The notes under the pieces are model-generated. The model did not search any database. It was not told where the DNA came from and saw only the letters and a program-made list of their open reading frames with translations. A DNA stretch of 64,000 nt from Eumeta japonica (Eukaryota > Arthropoda > Insecta > Lepidoptera > Psychidae): contig BGZK01000095.1 of assembly GCA_005406025.1 (NCBI GenBank), positions 434,001 to 498,000 on the forward strand. The letters are read 5' to 3'. The translations under genes and the position numbers were made by a program. Position 1 is the stretch's first letter, and each line of letters starts with the position of its first letter. Below, piece after piece: positions 47,230 through 57,170 of the stretch.

Positions 47230-47640
47230 TTTAAATGGATATATATTGTAAAACATGCAGGACAGCACGCCAAGGTCGTGCACGACGCACGACGCAAAAC
47301 GGCGTCCGCAGGACACCGACTTGCTGTTCGGTAACGGAACGGGCGTAATTATTATTCGTCGCTGGACACCCCGCGTGCACGTTGCCGCATAGACAAAGAG
47401 CTCGGGGTGAACGCATACACCGCCACCTTTCCGTCGTGGGTGAATGTAGTATATTACGTTATCTTGAACATTATCAAGTGGCGTTCGGTGCAGGCTTCGC
47501 GAGTGTCCACCCACGGCGATGTGTCCGCTGCTGCCGCCGGCGCGGGCGCCGGGCGAGACCGGTTCCTAGGCACGAGTACCTTGTAGGACGAGCGGCCGAG
47601 ATAACAACCTCGCTGCATTTGTCATGGAATATGAAACCAA
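47230..47640. promoter_or_regulatory. GC-rich island, possible conserved noncoding element
   Basis: CpG-rich block with 'gccgctgctgccgccggcgcgggcgccgggcg' and open Arg-rich frames on both strands, none with a recognisable motif. Similar islands occur at 17.3, 51.7, 56.9, 58.9 and 61.4 kb. Confidence 0.3.
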
Positions 47641-48679
47641 AATAGATCAATGGGAGTGTATACACTTTTCTCGTAATTGGTACAGGACGATACGCAGATA
47701 TTTTTGTCTTTCTACATGAACGCTTTTAAAAGTCAATAACAAAATTATTTTGTTATGTACAACAATATAGTTTACAAAAAATTGGTTTGCTATTAAATTT
47801 TATAGTACCTATCTTTTATAATTATATAACAGTTTGTTTTCGTTATGACGTGTGCCTGAATTTGATATTTATCTTTGATTTTGTACCTTATATGCATATG
47901 TAATTTGAAATTGCATTAAGTTAGTGGGTAACACTCTATCGAGTCGATACTTTTTTTTTTACAATTCACCCAAACCTCATTACGTTCGTTGTGAGCTTTC
48001 GTATGGTGATTCCTTAGCAATATCCTCATTTTTTACAACTTTTCTGGAATCATCAACGAAATCTTGATACGATTCAGCAAAATCGCAATTTTCATTCAAA
48101 TCTAAGAGGTTAGCAATTACTTGTAATTGTAAATTACATACATTGTACGTACATCTATATACTGGCGCGGTTTTGCTGTCGATCTATGAATTCATTTTAT
48201 TAACTGTACCCCGACTTTTTCAACAGACAAAAGGGATCAAGGTGAGCTCCAGATCTGTCATGGACGGATACCGGTACAAGCTGTGACGTATAAATGTAAT
48301 GTGTTCCAAAACTGTTTTAAAACTTGAGACGTGGTTTCGTCATGAACGTGCTCTATTTACGTCATATACGATATAAAACCTGACATTAACTTTTTGGCTA
48401 ATACACGACATTCAGAATACAGGCAGATATCAATTGAATGATATTGCCTTGTGAATAAGATAATTATTTATTTATACATATCATATTACGATATATTCCT
48501 ACTTATCAATCAAAATATCCAAAAATAAGAAATACTTTTTTGACATTTTATAGAAAAAGAATAAATATTTTCGTTATTTCCTTTCCGTTGACTATGTTTT
48601 ATCAACAACCATGTGTGTTTTTTGTTAGCCGATTTTTTGTTAGGAAAAAGAATATTGCTTTTGATTTATGATATGAAAA
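47641..48679. other. AT-rich intergenic DNA
   Basis: No gene or repeat recognised. Confidence 0.45.
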
Positions 48680-48860
48680 AAATACTATTTTTACCGACTT
48701 CTAAATGAAAAGGAGGAGATTCTCAATTGGACTGTATATTTTTTATGTTTGTTACCTCAGAACTTTCGACTGGGTGAACCGATTTTGATAATCTTCTTTT
48801 AATTTGAAAGCTGGCCCCCAGTTCGATTGGGAGTCAATTGACTTCGGAAAGATTATGTGT
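48680..48860 (+). repeat. Lepidoptera-type dispersed repeat ('CCGACTTC..GGAGGAGGTTCTCAATTCGACTG')
   Basis: Contains 'ttaccgacttctaaatgaaa', 'aggaggagattctcaattgg', 'actgtatattttttatgttt', 'gttacctcagaactttcgac' and 'gtgaaccgattttgataatc'. These are close to the landmarks I remember for a common insect repeat (CCGACTTCAAAAAAGGAGGAGGTTCTCAATTCGACTGTAT...ACCGATTTTGAAAAT). No coding. Confidence 0.65.
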
Positions 48861-49140
48861 GTATGTATGTAATGAACCGTTTCAAACTTGATTCTGCTAT
48901 TGTGAGTAACGCTATATTTATTGCTAGAAAAATTAGGGATCTTTACTAAAACTTAAGTAACGTAACTCAAGATGTAAAAAATGCCCTAAAACATCTTTCA
49001 TCGCAGCGGAAACTATTGATGATAGAACAAAGGTATGTTCTACAATATTAAAGAAAATTTCAATACCGTATGTCCAACTATTATCGTTATGTCACAATAA
49101 ACTTTTACATTTTATTTATGACCAACTATTAAAGCCTTAT
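48861..49140. other. intergenic DNA
   Basis: Nothing recognised. Confidence 0.4.
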
Positions 49141-49430
49141 CCAAATAAATCATATTGTTTTCAAGACTGTTTTAATTCACATAGATTACTTTTTGAATTA
49201 TTTAAATCAGCTATTCCATTCAATAGATATTACCAATTTAATAAGTCATAGAAATAGAAAAAATAATCGCTATCGCATTGCGTATGTTATTCATACCTTT
49301 TTAATAATACTTATCCAAATAAATTATTATGTATTCAAAATTGTTTCGAGACCTGTAGATTACTTTTTGAATTTTTCAAATCGTATATTCCATCCAAAAG
49401 ATATAAGAAATTTAAAAAGTCACAGATCAG
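49141..49430 (+). repeat. diverged tandem duplication, about 174-bp period
   Basis: Unit 1 (from 49141) and unit 2 (from 49315) share 'ccaaataaat', 'agattactttttgaatt', 'tattccattcaa/tattccatccaa', 'agatat' and 'aagtcatag/aagtcacag' in the same order and spacing. Confidence 0.8.
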
Positions 49431-49750
49431 CCACGACACGGCGCGGCAGCGCCTTTTCTTTGCTAGCCTGGCATCGCAGCGGTGCGGGAGAGGGGCAGGC
49501 ACATCTATGATATAGGTAGCCATGCGGTCGGCTCCCTACGCAGCGGACGTAACCGATATCGAACATTTTTTGACTATTTTAATTGCAATTTTTTTTGTCC
49601 AAGTTAAAAATTTCTTCTCAGAAGTAATTATAAATTGCTTATTCACGCTTTACTATCTATTATTTATAATACTTTCGCACTTTTTCAATAGTAAGTATTT
49701 ATCGAAAGTTCTATCCTTATTTTATCTGATTTATAAAAAAAGTCAACAAT
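49431..49750. other. leader region before the Helitron relic
   Basis: GC-rich patch at 49430-49560 ('cacgacacggcgcggcagcgcc') followed by AT-rich sequence. The Helitron 5' terminus (a TC start) should lie in or before this stretch, but I could not identify it. Confidence 0.35.
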
Positions 49751-50128
49751 ATGTCTAGGAAAAAAAGATCTCAACTTTCTAAAAGTTGCTTCCAAGCGAG
49801 ATTAGCAAAAATATGACGTATTGGAGAATCATCTTCTGAAAATTCAGATCGTCTCGCAAATCAGGGAGCGTATGCGTCGCAATCGCGGGCCACAGAATCG
49901 AGCGCCGAACGTTCGCAACGCCTTGCTGAAAATAGTGAAAATAAATCACAGGGACAAACGTTTTCGATTGTTGACATCGACCTAAGAAAAGAGTGCTTCT
50001 CTCGTGGACAGTTATATGTTGCCCTTTCTCGAGTAGGATCTCCTGAAAATCAATATATTCTGTCATCATTTACAAATATCACTGCCAACATAGTGTACAG
50101 TGAAGCTTTTAAGATAAAAGTTTTGTAA
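49751..50128 (+). pseudogene. Helitron replicase-helicase (RepHel), internally deleted: N-terminus joined in frame to helicase C-terminus
   Basis: A 126-codon frame from ATG 49751 to TAA 50128 is interrupted only by TGA at codon 22 (49814-49816), where an Arg CGA is expected. Codons 1-67 give MSRKKRSQLSKSCFQARLAK, then [20 protein letters not shown] and [20 protein letters not shown], the basic, repeat-like 'ERSQRL' leader found before the replicase of some insect Helitrons. Codons 68-110 give [20 protein letters not shown] and [19 protein letters not shown], the last helicase motif (superfamily 1, Pif1 type; usually KSQGQT...GQLYVALSR) and its tail. The replicase HUH and other helicase motifs, well over 1,000 codons in an autonomous element, are absent. 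The junction is in frame around 'gaaaataaatcacaggga'. The protein could neither nick nor unwind; the copy would depend on an autonomous Helitron. Confidence 0.85.
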
Positions 50129-50514
50129 AATAAAAGTAACAACCAATAGAATTAAATAAAGCTTTAAAATAAAAATGTAAATAGAGAAATATAAAAGGTA
50201 GAATAACTTAGAAATACTATTAAAAATAAATACACACACATAAAAAAAACATAAAAAGTAAAAATAAAAAAAAAAAGACTAAAAAATGTAAATATACTTA
50301 TACAAAACTTGGGAAATTTAATTAGGTAGGATCAGATAAAAATGTAAAATGTAAAAATGTAAATAAAAAAAAATACTGAGTAAACTCTCTTACTTAAGAT
50401 TAAATAAGTTACTTAGATAAAAAAAAACGATGAACAAATTCGGATTGTAAGTATAAATGGATGTGGTACTGCGTTTAAAAAAATATAAATAAGAGGTAAA
50501 AATATAAAATATGT
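50129..50514 (+). repeat. A-rich low-complexity tract between Helitron ORF and 3' end
   Basis: Almost 400 bp dominated by A with recurring 'aaaaatgtaaa', 'aaataaaaa' and 'taaaaagt', with few C residues. It is probably the degenerate 3' untranslated part of the element. Confidence 0.6.
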
Positions 50515-50557
50515 TATGTCCACCTGTGCGAAGCCGGGACGAGCCGCGAGTTGCTAG
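50515..50557 (+). mobile_element. Helitron 3' terminus
   Basis: 'gtccacctgtgcgaagccgg', then 'gacgagccgcgagttgctag', is the GC-rich hairpin-plus-CTAG end I recall for lepidopteran Helitrons (GTGCGAAGCCGGGRCGGGTCGCTAG). It ends in CTAG at 50554-50557 (CTRR rule). Its position 400 bp past the RepHel stop fits one element. The next base is A rather than the expected T, so the flank may have mutated. Confidence 0.6.
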
Positions 50558-51689
50558 ATATATTGCAGTGTTTCCTTGGCTGAAATCAATAAAAGTTGAA
50601 CTTGATAGAAATCAGCTCATTTCCTTGAGAAATATTGTGAAGGAAATAATTCTAAATAAATGTTTATCGTAATAATCTTTAGATTTTATAAGAGATCGAT
50701 TCGTAAAATAATGTGTGTTTTTGTTCTTGTGTTGAATGTCTCGAGTTTCCTTCTAATCGATTAACGTGATCTGAAGATATCGTTGTCTACAAATTAAAAA
50801 AATCAAAATAAATTTTTGATCTGTATATTTTTAAAGATCTAAATACTTTTTGAGTCAAAAAACTTCATCGAATCCCGAAAGCCCCATTCAATAATTCAGT
50901 TGCTTTGTACATAAAGTATATCGTTGAAAAAACATTTTCAAAATGACAGTTAGTAGATTTTAATTTTAGATATAATGCATTGATTTTGAAAGAGAACCCT
51001 GATAATTTTGAGCGATAATGTGGGAGGTTGCCCTGCAAGATCGACCGTTGCCCAGATACTTTGCTTAAGTTTTCGGTGTTTGATAAGTCTTCGATTATGT
51101 CTGATAAATTTTAATATCTAAAAAGAAAACATTTGTTTCTACTATTGTAACGAACTTGTAAATTCGGATTTTGTAAGATATTTTTAAGCAATTAAGCATA
51201 TTAAATTTAAAATTTTAATACAATTTTAAAATAGCCTTTTAATACTGAACTAAAATAAAATGCATTTATAGGGTTTTGCCCCTTAGTATTCATAGCTATG
51301 TTTATTAAATATAAAATAGCTTCACGCTGATTTTGTCTATAAGGGCAGAAGCATAAGCCCACAGATGTGTATATCACTCGATCGTCGGTTTTAGATACTA
51401 AAAAATTCTTAAAAAAAGTTAATTCATTAAAAATGTAAGTTTATTATTATAATTTGTTATTGTTTATTGTGAAAATACTAAAACAGTTGTGTAATATTTT
51501 AAGAATAAATAGAGGTACATATAAATTGCATTCAAAGCTACTGCATTAGTTTTTAAATTAAATTGAAAGAGTTCGTGCGAGATTGCCCTTAATTGAACAA
51601 TCCGACTAATATAAAATGCCGAAGCATATCAAATATTTTTACGTAGACTGAATGTCTGCAGAAAAATCGTAGACAATATGCTTACTCAC
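50558..51689. other. AT-rich intergenic DNA
   Basis: No gene or repeat recognised. Confidence 0.45.
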
Positions 51690-52397
51690 GGTCGGCGGCG
51701 AACAAACGCACCGATAAGAGATAAGAATCGCTCTAGCGGCGGTCGTGCGCGTCAGAACGGGGGACCTTCTGGTCGCGCGGCGAACTGGCGTTCCCCCGAC
51801 GGGGCCGGCCGCCAGTCGCGCTTCGACTACAGTGCGGATAACACGCGTAGAAACCGACCACCCGTGTGCTGTAAGAACGCAGCACACGACCGAATAGGGC
51901 GTGCGGAACAAGCGAGCGGACGTGACGAGGATTCGCGGCGGGCCGCGGTCGCCGGCAAAGGGCACCGCACGCGACGCGAGCGGAGTCGAATGCACGGAAA
52001 ACGATACTCTCGACGGAGGCGATCGATGGTGTGATGTCGATGAGAAAAAAATCGCGCGACGCTCGTGATACCGGTGATTACGCGGCCGCCGGCGCGCGCG
52101 CGGCCGACCTTGAAATTCGACGCTAAACGAGCCCGATCGGAATCCGTCATGGATTATTTTTGCGCTACCACTCCATTTCATTGTAATGGCAATGTTCCAA
52201 TAGCACGCTCGCGACCGTTCAATTGATTCGATTATCGAAGTGAAAAAGTGAAACGATCTCTTATAGCTAGTGAAAATGTATGGCGTTTTCGCACAGCGAG
52301 CGGCGCCGCCTGCGTCGGGCCCTCCGCGCCAATGAAGTTTTTTGACTTGAAAAGTTCCAATTGTCGCAATTATTAGAGATCGAGGTGTTTCGAACAT
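51690..52397 (-). CDS. candidate exon or spurious long frame in a GC-rich, promoter-like region
   Basis: From ATG at 52397 (MFETPRSLIIATIGTFQVKK) the minus-strand frame stays open for 236 codons up to a consensus splice donor GTGAGTAAG at 51689-51681, in phase 0. If the donor is ignored, the frame runs to 51639. The translation is Arg/Ser-rich with no domain I know. The plus strand also has an open frame over the same bases (51678-52034), as expected when GC-rich, stop-poor DNA is read at random. It may be a 5' untranslated or coding first exon of a minus-strand gene, or only CpG-rich promoter DNA shared with the plus-strand exon at 52537. Confidence 0.2.
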
Positions 52398-52536
52398 CGT
52401 CGCAGAAGCTGCGCGGAACTCTAATTGGAATCGCTTCGTTCGTGAAGTCAGAACCTGAAACCCTTTGTGAGATCGGAGGAAACTCCCTCTATTCACCGTC
52501 TCCGTAGTGGTGGTTGTTCTGATTTAATAAACGAAA
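52120..52536 (+). promoter_or_regulatory. candidate promoter and 5' UTR of the 52537 exon
   Basis: A transition from CpG-rich DNA to the coding exon, with in-frame stops TAA TAA just upstream of the ATG (52525-52530). No TATA box is obvious. If the minus-strand exon is also real, this would be a bidirectional promoter. Confidence 0.3.
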
Positions 52537-52693
52537 ATGTTGGCCGTGAAGAATTTCTTTCTACCGGAGAAGAGAGTGGACTCGCCGAGATTCTCTCGAA
52601 TGCCGGAAGCTTTACTCCGCTCGATCCGGCGGAGGTCAATGCGCGTCAAAAGAACCAAGTCGTTGGTGCTGGTCAGCGACAAAAGAAAATCCG
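52537..52693 (+). CDS. candidate first coding exon of an unidentified host gene
   Basis: ATG at 52537 has A at -3 (ACGAAAATG) and in-frame TAA TAA shortly upstream. The frame encodes 52 residues, beginning MLAVKNFFLPEKRVDSPRFS and continuing RMPEALLRSIRRRSMRVKRT, then KSLVLVSDKRKS. It ends in a consensus donor CCG|GTGAGTG at 52693/52694, phase 1. Without splicing the frame stops three codons later (GGT GAG TGG TAA), so an exon-intron boundary explains the sequence well. The composition (Arg/Lys/Ser, 'RRRSMRVKR' basic cluster with possible phosphosites) resembles the N-terminal tail of a signalling or cytoskeletal protein, but I do not recognise the family. No second exon is identified within the remaining 11 kb, so the first intron would be long. 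Confidence 0.45.
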
Positions 52694-54224
52694 GTGAGTG
52701 GTAACGCCCCACTTTGTTTTGATAACAAAGTGTAATTTATTTAGAAGATCATCTCTATTAATTAGTGATTGTCAAAAAATTATAATAACCTATTTATATA
52801 AATCTTTTTTTTCTTAAAGTACTTAGGTATACCATACATTTAGCATTCTTTGTTTTGTGCATGGCACAACGTACCATTATTTATTATTAAATTTCCTCAT
52901 TACATATATACGTATTAAAAATGGAAGTAGAAGTTATTTGTGAAACCTTCTAGAACGTGGTCACACCTACAATAAGAATACTCTTAAAATAAATGACATC
53001 AACATGTTTTCCTATGACATCACTGTTGTTACATTCTTTTATGGTGAAATGTGAACAAAACAGTAAATTCTCGATTGGTGCTAATCAAATTTGTCGATAT
53101 ACCTTTATACCTCAGCTCATAGACTATATATATGAAGCTACAGCAGACGTGATATCGACTTTTGCAACGTTAATGTAACAAGATTCACGTAACGAAATCA
53201 CGCGAAACTATCGCTATGTATAATTCAATACACGGAGCACGATGTTAACTTTAATACGTATACTTAGGTATCATAGTTTAGCGAATTTCAGTGGGTACTT
53301 CATGTGTTTCGTAAGTTATAAAAAAGTTATAGAGATGTCATGGATGTTGTGCGTGTTGACCTGTTGATGTTTGTGGAATTTGCTTATGATAAAAAATATA
53401 TGTACAGAAACAGGATGATTTTTAATACTAAAAGCAACTTAATTAAAAATATTTATATCATTTTATATAGGTGCCTTTATAGTTGATGAGTTTTTATATT
53501 TTTTCTATCAACAAATGGTGTTATAATAGTTTTTTCTATAAATGTTTTCTTTGATTCTTTATATTTATAACTAGGTAATTTATATTGAGGGTTTCTACAT
53601 GTTTCGTTTGCAATATTTGATAATTGGTATATATTCGAGAACAAGGAAATCCTGATTATTTTCTCTATTTTTTTTTTGGTATATTATGCCACTTGTTATC
53701 GATATATGAAAGTTAGAGCCCGTTAACTAGGTCTAAGTAGGTATATAGAGTTCGACAAAAAAATGCGAAAATATTAGATAAAGAATTTAAAAAACTAAAA
53801 TATCTACCCGTTAAAAGACTGTAAATACTAATCTGAACATTTGTTTATTATTATGAAAATTAAAAATGTAATAAACCCCCAACGCAAAAAAAGTAAACAT
53901 TTAAATAGTCGAAAATAATACCTTACGTTGAGCTATCAAATTCGTGTTGAGTAACACCTATAAGTATCTATATATATAAATTATAGAAATTGATGGATGG
54001 TACGATAAGGTTTGCTCGTTGAAATGGCGCGGCGGACTACAGCTAAGTTTAAAGTAATAACTAAATAGCTAAAAAAATAAGGAGATTGCAAACTCATTGA
54101 GCTTTCAAACTTGACAATTTACTTAACACTCAATGTAAGTAACTAGATTTGCAACAAAAATTTGGTCGTATCGAAGTAAGTTTGTCGGAAATGCTAGTAA
54201 ATTACTAGATAGAGTCAATCACGT
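52694..54224. other. AT-rich DNA (intron if the preceding exon is real)
   Basis: No exon or repeat recognised. A small hairpin CACTTTGTT/AACAAAGTG lies at about 52710-52732. Confidence 0.4.
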
Positions 54225-55183
54225 AATTATCATTTTTCTATTTTTTTGGCCCATTGTAAAAAACAATCGACCCTAGGGTCGTATCTATAGCTTTCTGGAA
54301 CAACGTTCACCGCCACTTTGGCGCTTGTAAATCGTATACCTCTAAGCTTATCTTGGCAAATAAAAAAAACAGAAGGTGCAAAGACCAGACTGTACGGCAG
54401 ATGCATCGTTAGTTCTACATTCTGAGGCCTTTGAAAACTCATTCGTTAGCTCAGCGGAATGTGTGGACACGTTGTCGTGGCGAAGGCAACTTTTCCGCGA
54501 GTCATTATTTTTAGAAGTATTATCCTTTGGTTTTCAAACGATACCGTAATGTAATGTTAGTAAATTTAGGTAACGAAAAAAAAAAGTAACCAATCCCTTA
54601 CGAATTTTTGGTTTTTTTTTTTTAATTTTCATTGATTAATCTTCAAGTGGAAAGACCCATTCTGCCGATTCGCTTTTTCTTTTCTTTTAAGTTCAAAGCA
54701 GTACATCCAACTCTGACCATCGTAAATTTTATTACAGTAATGATTATCCTCGTTACATTTTTTCATAATTTTACGACATAACTGTACACGTAGTCGTTTC
54801 TGATCTTCCGTTAAAACATGCCATATCAAAGTTGTATATTCGAAAACATCGAATGCAAAACTTCCAAACCTTCAGGTGTACATGCAAAATCTTTTGCACT
54901 TGGCTCATGTCAATATCTAATACAGTATGTATTTTCTCACAAGTAATTTTATTCAATTTCTATTAGTTATCCTACAACGTATAGTATAAATATTAGTTTC
55001 GACAACTGCAGTCGCCGGCCGATCTTCACGTAAATCCTCAAAGAGGTGACGTCCACGTCTGAATTTATTTAACCAGGAATACACAAAGTTATGAGATGGA
55101 GCTTTATCGCTAAATGCCACTTGACATTTATCATGGCAAGAGTACTTTCTATTTTCAAATTCATCGAAAAGCCCACACACTTT
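54225..55183 (-). pseudogene. mariner transposase relic, nearly full length
   Basis: On the minus strand, in order: FENRKYSCHDKCQVAFSDKA, FVYSWLNKFRRGRHLFEDLR and EDRPATAVVETNI (helix-turn-helix and linker), ITCEKIHTVLDIDMSQVQKI, LTEDQKRLRVQLCRKIMKKC, YDGQSWMYC (first Asp region), a poly-A/T-expanded middle, RHDNVSTHSAELTNEFSKAS (second Asp), HLPYSLVFAPSVFF (third Asp replaced by Val) and DKLRGIRFTS with a C-terminal KKIEK. There are many frameshifts. Closest in the window to the copy at 21830-22858, but much more decayed. It stands head-to-head with the next mariner at 55490. Confidence 0.88.
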
Positions 55184-55489
55184 TTCTAATAATATGACAA
55201 TGAGAAAACAAATGATAATTCATGCAAACAAAACCTATTTCCAAAAGTTCTATTTTCAACAACCATATTTTTTTTAGAAGAATATTACTGAGGGTGGTCT
55301 CTTAAGTAATGTCGATTTACGTAACTCTAAATTCATACGCTTCTCTTTATACATGCCATAAATTATTACAAGTCTCAGTTCTATGAAGGGTAAAACTTTA
55401 ATGATACTATCTGTGTTAATTGACGGGGCGAGATGTTTCTATAATAAAAGTTATGGAGCGGGATAAATATGAAATTCATTGATTGTTAA
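55184..55489. other. spacer between divergent mariner relics
   Basis: About 300 bp of AT-rich sequence that must contain the 5' ends of both elements. I could not identify terminal inverted repeats. Confidence 0.5.
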
Positions 55490-56430
55490 GTGATTATTGA
55501 CAACAAAAGTTTAAAACAGCCGTGGCAGTAAGGCAGATATGGAAAAATGAAGAGAAGATACAGTCAATAATCGAACAGCACAGCGTCGATTTCATCGTTG
55601 TTATAGTTGAGACTTGCCTCTGGTAGATCATTCGCGCTCTGGTCGCCCACTTATATGGAATATTAAGACTAAAAAGGAAGCAATAGAAAACCAACCTAAT
55701 ACCAGCACTCGTCGATTTTCGGACTCCTTCGGATCTTCTAAATATACCATGCATCTCCACTTAAAATTATCGGGTAAGATCTATAAAACTTGTCAAGTAG
55801 TGCTCCAAGAATTCAAACGAAACGTCGAGTAGAATTGTGCAAATGGCTCCTTGCCCTCCGAAAGATGATAGTTTTATTAAAGCATTGTTACTTGTGATGA
55901 AAAATGGGTTTATTTAAACAATTCGAAATAGAAAGTCAGTGGTTAAACAAAGTACAATGACCTGAAACCGTCGTGAAGGTGAAGAGAGGTCGATTCAAGT
56001 CGAAAATCTTGTTATATATCAGATGGAATTATGAAAGTTTAGTGTACTTTGAAATAGTTCTAGATGATCTCCCGAGATATACAGTGAACAGCTGAGACGA
56101 ATCTATGAGATTTTGTCGCAGAAGTATCCAGGCGTTATCTAGACCATATTCTGTTGCAGTTACACGGATTAAGATCGAAGAACTTGGTTGGGTATTCAAG
56201 TCCTACAGCATCCAGTATTTAATCCGGACCTTAGACCGCAAACTGTTATCATTTAGATCCATGGCGGAATTATTTCGTGGAAAAAAATTTGAGTCCAAAA
56301 GAAATGTTGAAAATGCAGTGCGGCAATCCTTTGCATCCAAGCCTAAAGAATAATGATTTTATTAAAGTGTCAGAGAGCTTTACTGAATGTTCGTTAAGAC
56401 CATACAATACGATAGGTTGTACTTAAAGGT
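55490..56430 (+). pseudogene. mariner transposase relic of a third subfamily
   Basis: In order: RRFHRCYS, DLPLVDHSRSGRPLIWNI (helix-turn-helix and linker), KEAIENQPNTSTRRFSDSFG, HLHLKLSGKIYKTCQVVLQE (the usual GK..K..QVVPHEL site), RVELCKWLLAL, CDEKWVYLNN (first catalytic Asp kept), SRPYSVAVTRIKIEELGWV (second Asp and HDN lost), QHPVFNPDLRPQ (frameshifted), SMAELFRGKKFESKRNVENA and VRQSFASKPKE, then after TAA a trace of the C-terminal KTIQYDRLYLK. Stops and frameshifts throughout show it is inactive. Motifs resemble mariners with the 'PRSGRP...CDEKW' signature and differ from the other three long copies here. Confidence 0.88.
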
Positions 56431-56845
56431 TTTCTTTTTGTATGATTATTTGAAAAACAAAGTGAACATTAAAAATCAATATCATTTACTTTACCTTACA
56501 TCTTGGATACCTTAATATATAATGACCAGTTCCAGTTTTTTTAATTTCATATAAATGGTGCTGAAAACATTCGTACTCATCAGGAGAGAAAAGCTAAAAT
56601 AAGAATAAGAATACCTATGCCCATGCAGGCGGAGCCGTGGCAGGTCTTTGATAAATCACACATATGTGAAAAGCTATGAATCTGGATAAAAGTAGATTAT
56701 TTCTTCATTACATAAACGGAGAGCGCAATATCATCCCAATACTCTACTCTGAAGGCCTGAATTCGTACTAAAAAACAATAAAGCTGTGGAGAACGAAAAA
56801 ATTATAAATCGCCTATTGTCAAAGCCTTGAACGACGATCATTTTC
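56431..56845. other. AT-rich DNA
   Basis: A weak match to the CGAAGCC-type end ('catgcaggcggagccgtggcag') lies at about 56624-56645, perhaps a decayed family A or Helitron end. Nothing else is recognised. Confidence 0.35.
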
Positions 56846-57170
56846 ATGTCAGAGTATGCGATTCAAAGTTCACGCAAAGTTCGCGGTCGCCTCGCGAGCC
56901 GCACGCCCGAAGTGGGTTCGCCGTTAATTAACGGGGGGAGGGACGCCCGCCGCCGCCGCCGGGGCGCGCGCGCACGCCCGGAGGACTTTTTTGTGCCTCA
57001 TTGGGCATTAACGTCGTCCACGGCAAAGGGCCGCTTGACGCCATTCGACGTCATCGATATTGATTATTTATTACTCACTGTTACCGCCACGTAATAAATT
57101 AACTCCTCGCTTATTACGGGGCACGAAATGATATTTATTAATTGCACGGTTACGTTCCTGATCGCTAGAT
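56846..57170. promoter_or_regulatory. GC-rich island followed by homeodomain-like AT sites; candidate enhancer
   Basis: 56860-57060 is strongly CpG-rich ('cgcccgccgccgccgccggggcgcgcgcg', 'gacgccattcgacgtcatcg'). It is followed by 'atattgattatttattactc' and 'ttaattgcacggttacg', which contain Hox/PBC-like TGATTTAT-type and TTAAT sites. No coding frame is recognised. Function is inferred from composition only. Confidence 0.35.

Noticed and set aside
51678..52034. 118-codon plus-strand frame
   Set aside because: Arg-rich reading of CpG-rich DNA that is open on both strands; no motif.
52467..52697. 76-codon plus-strand frame overlapping the candidate exon
   Set aside because: It has no ATG start, and the ATG-initiated frame at 52537 with its splice donor explains the region better.
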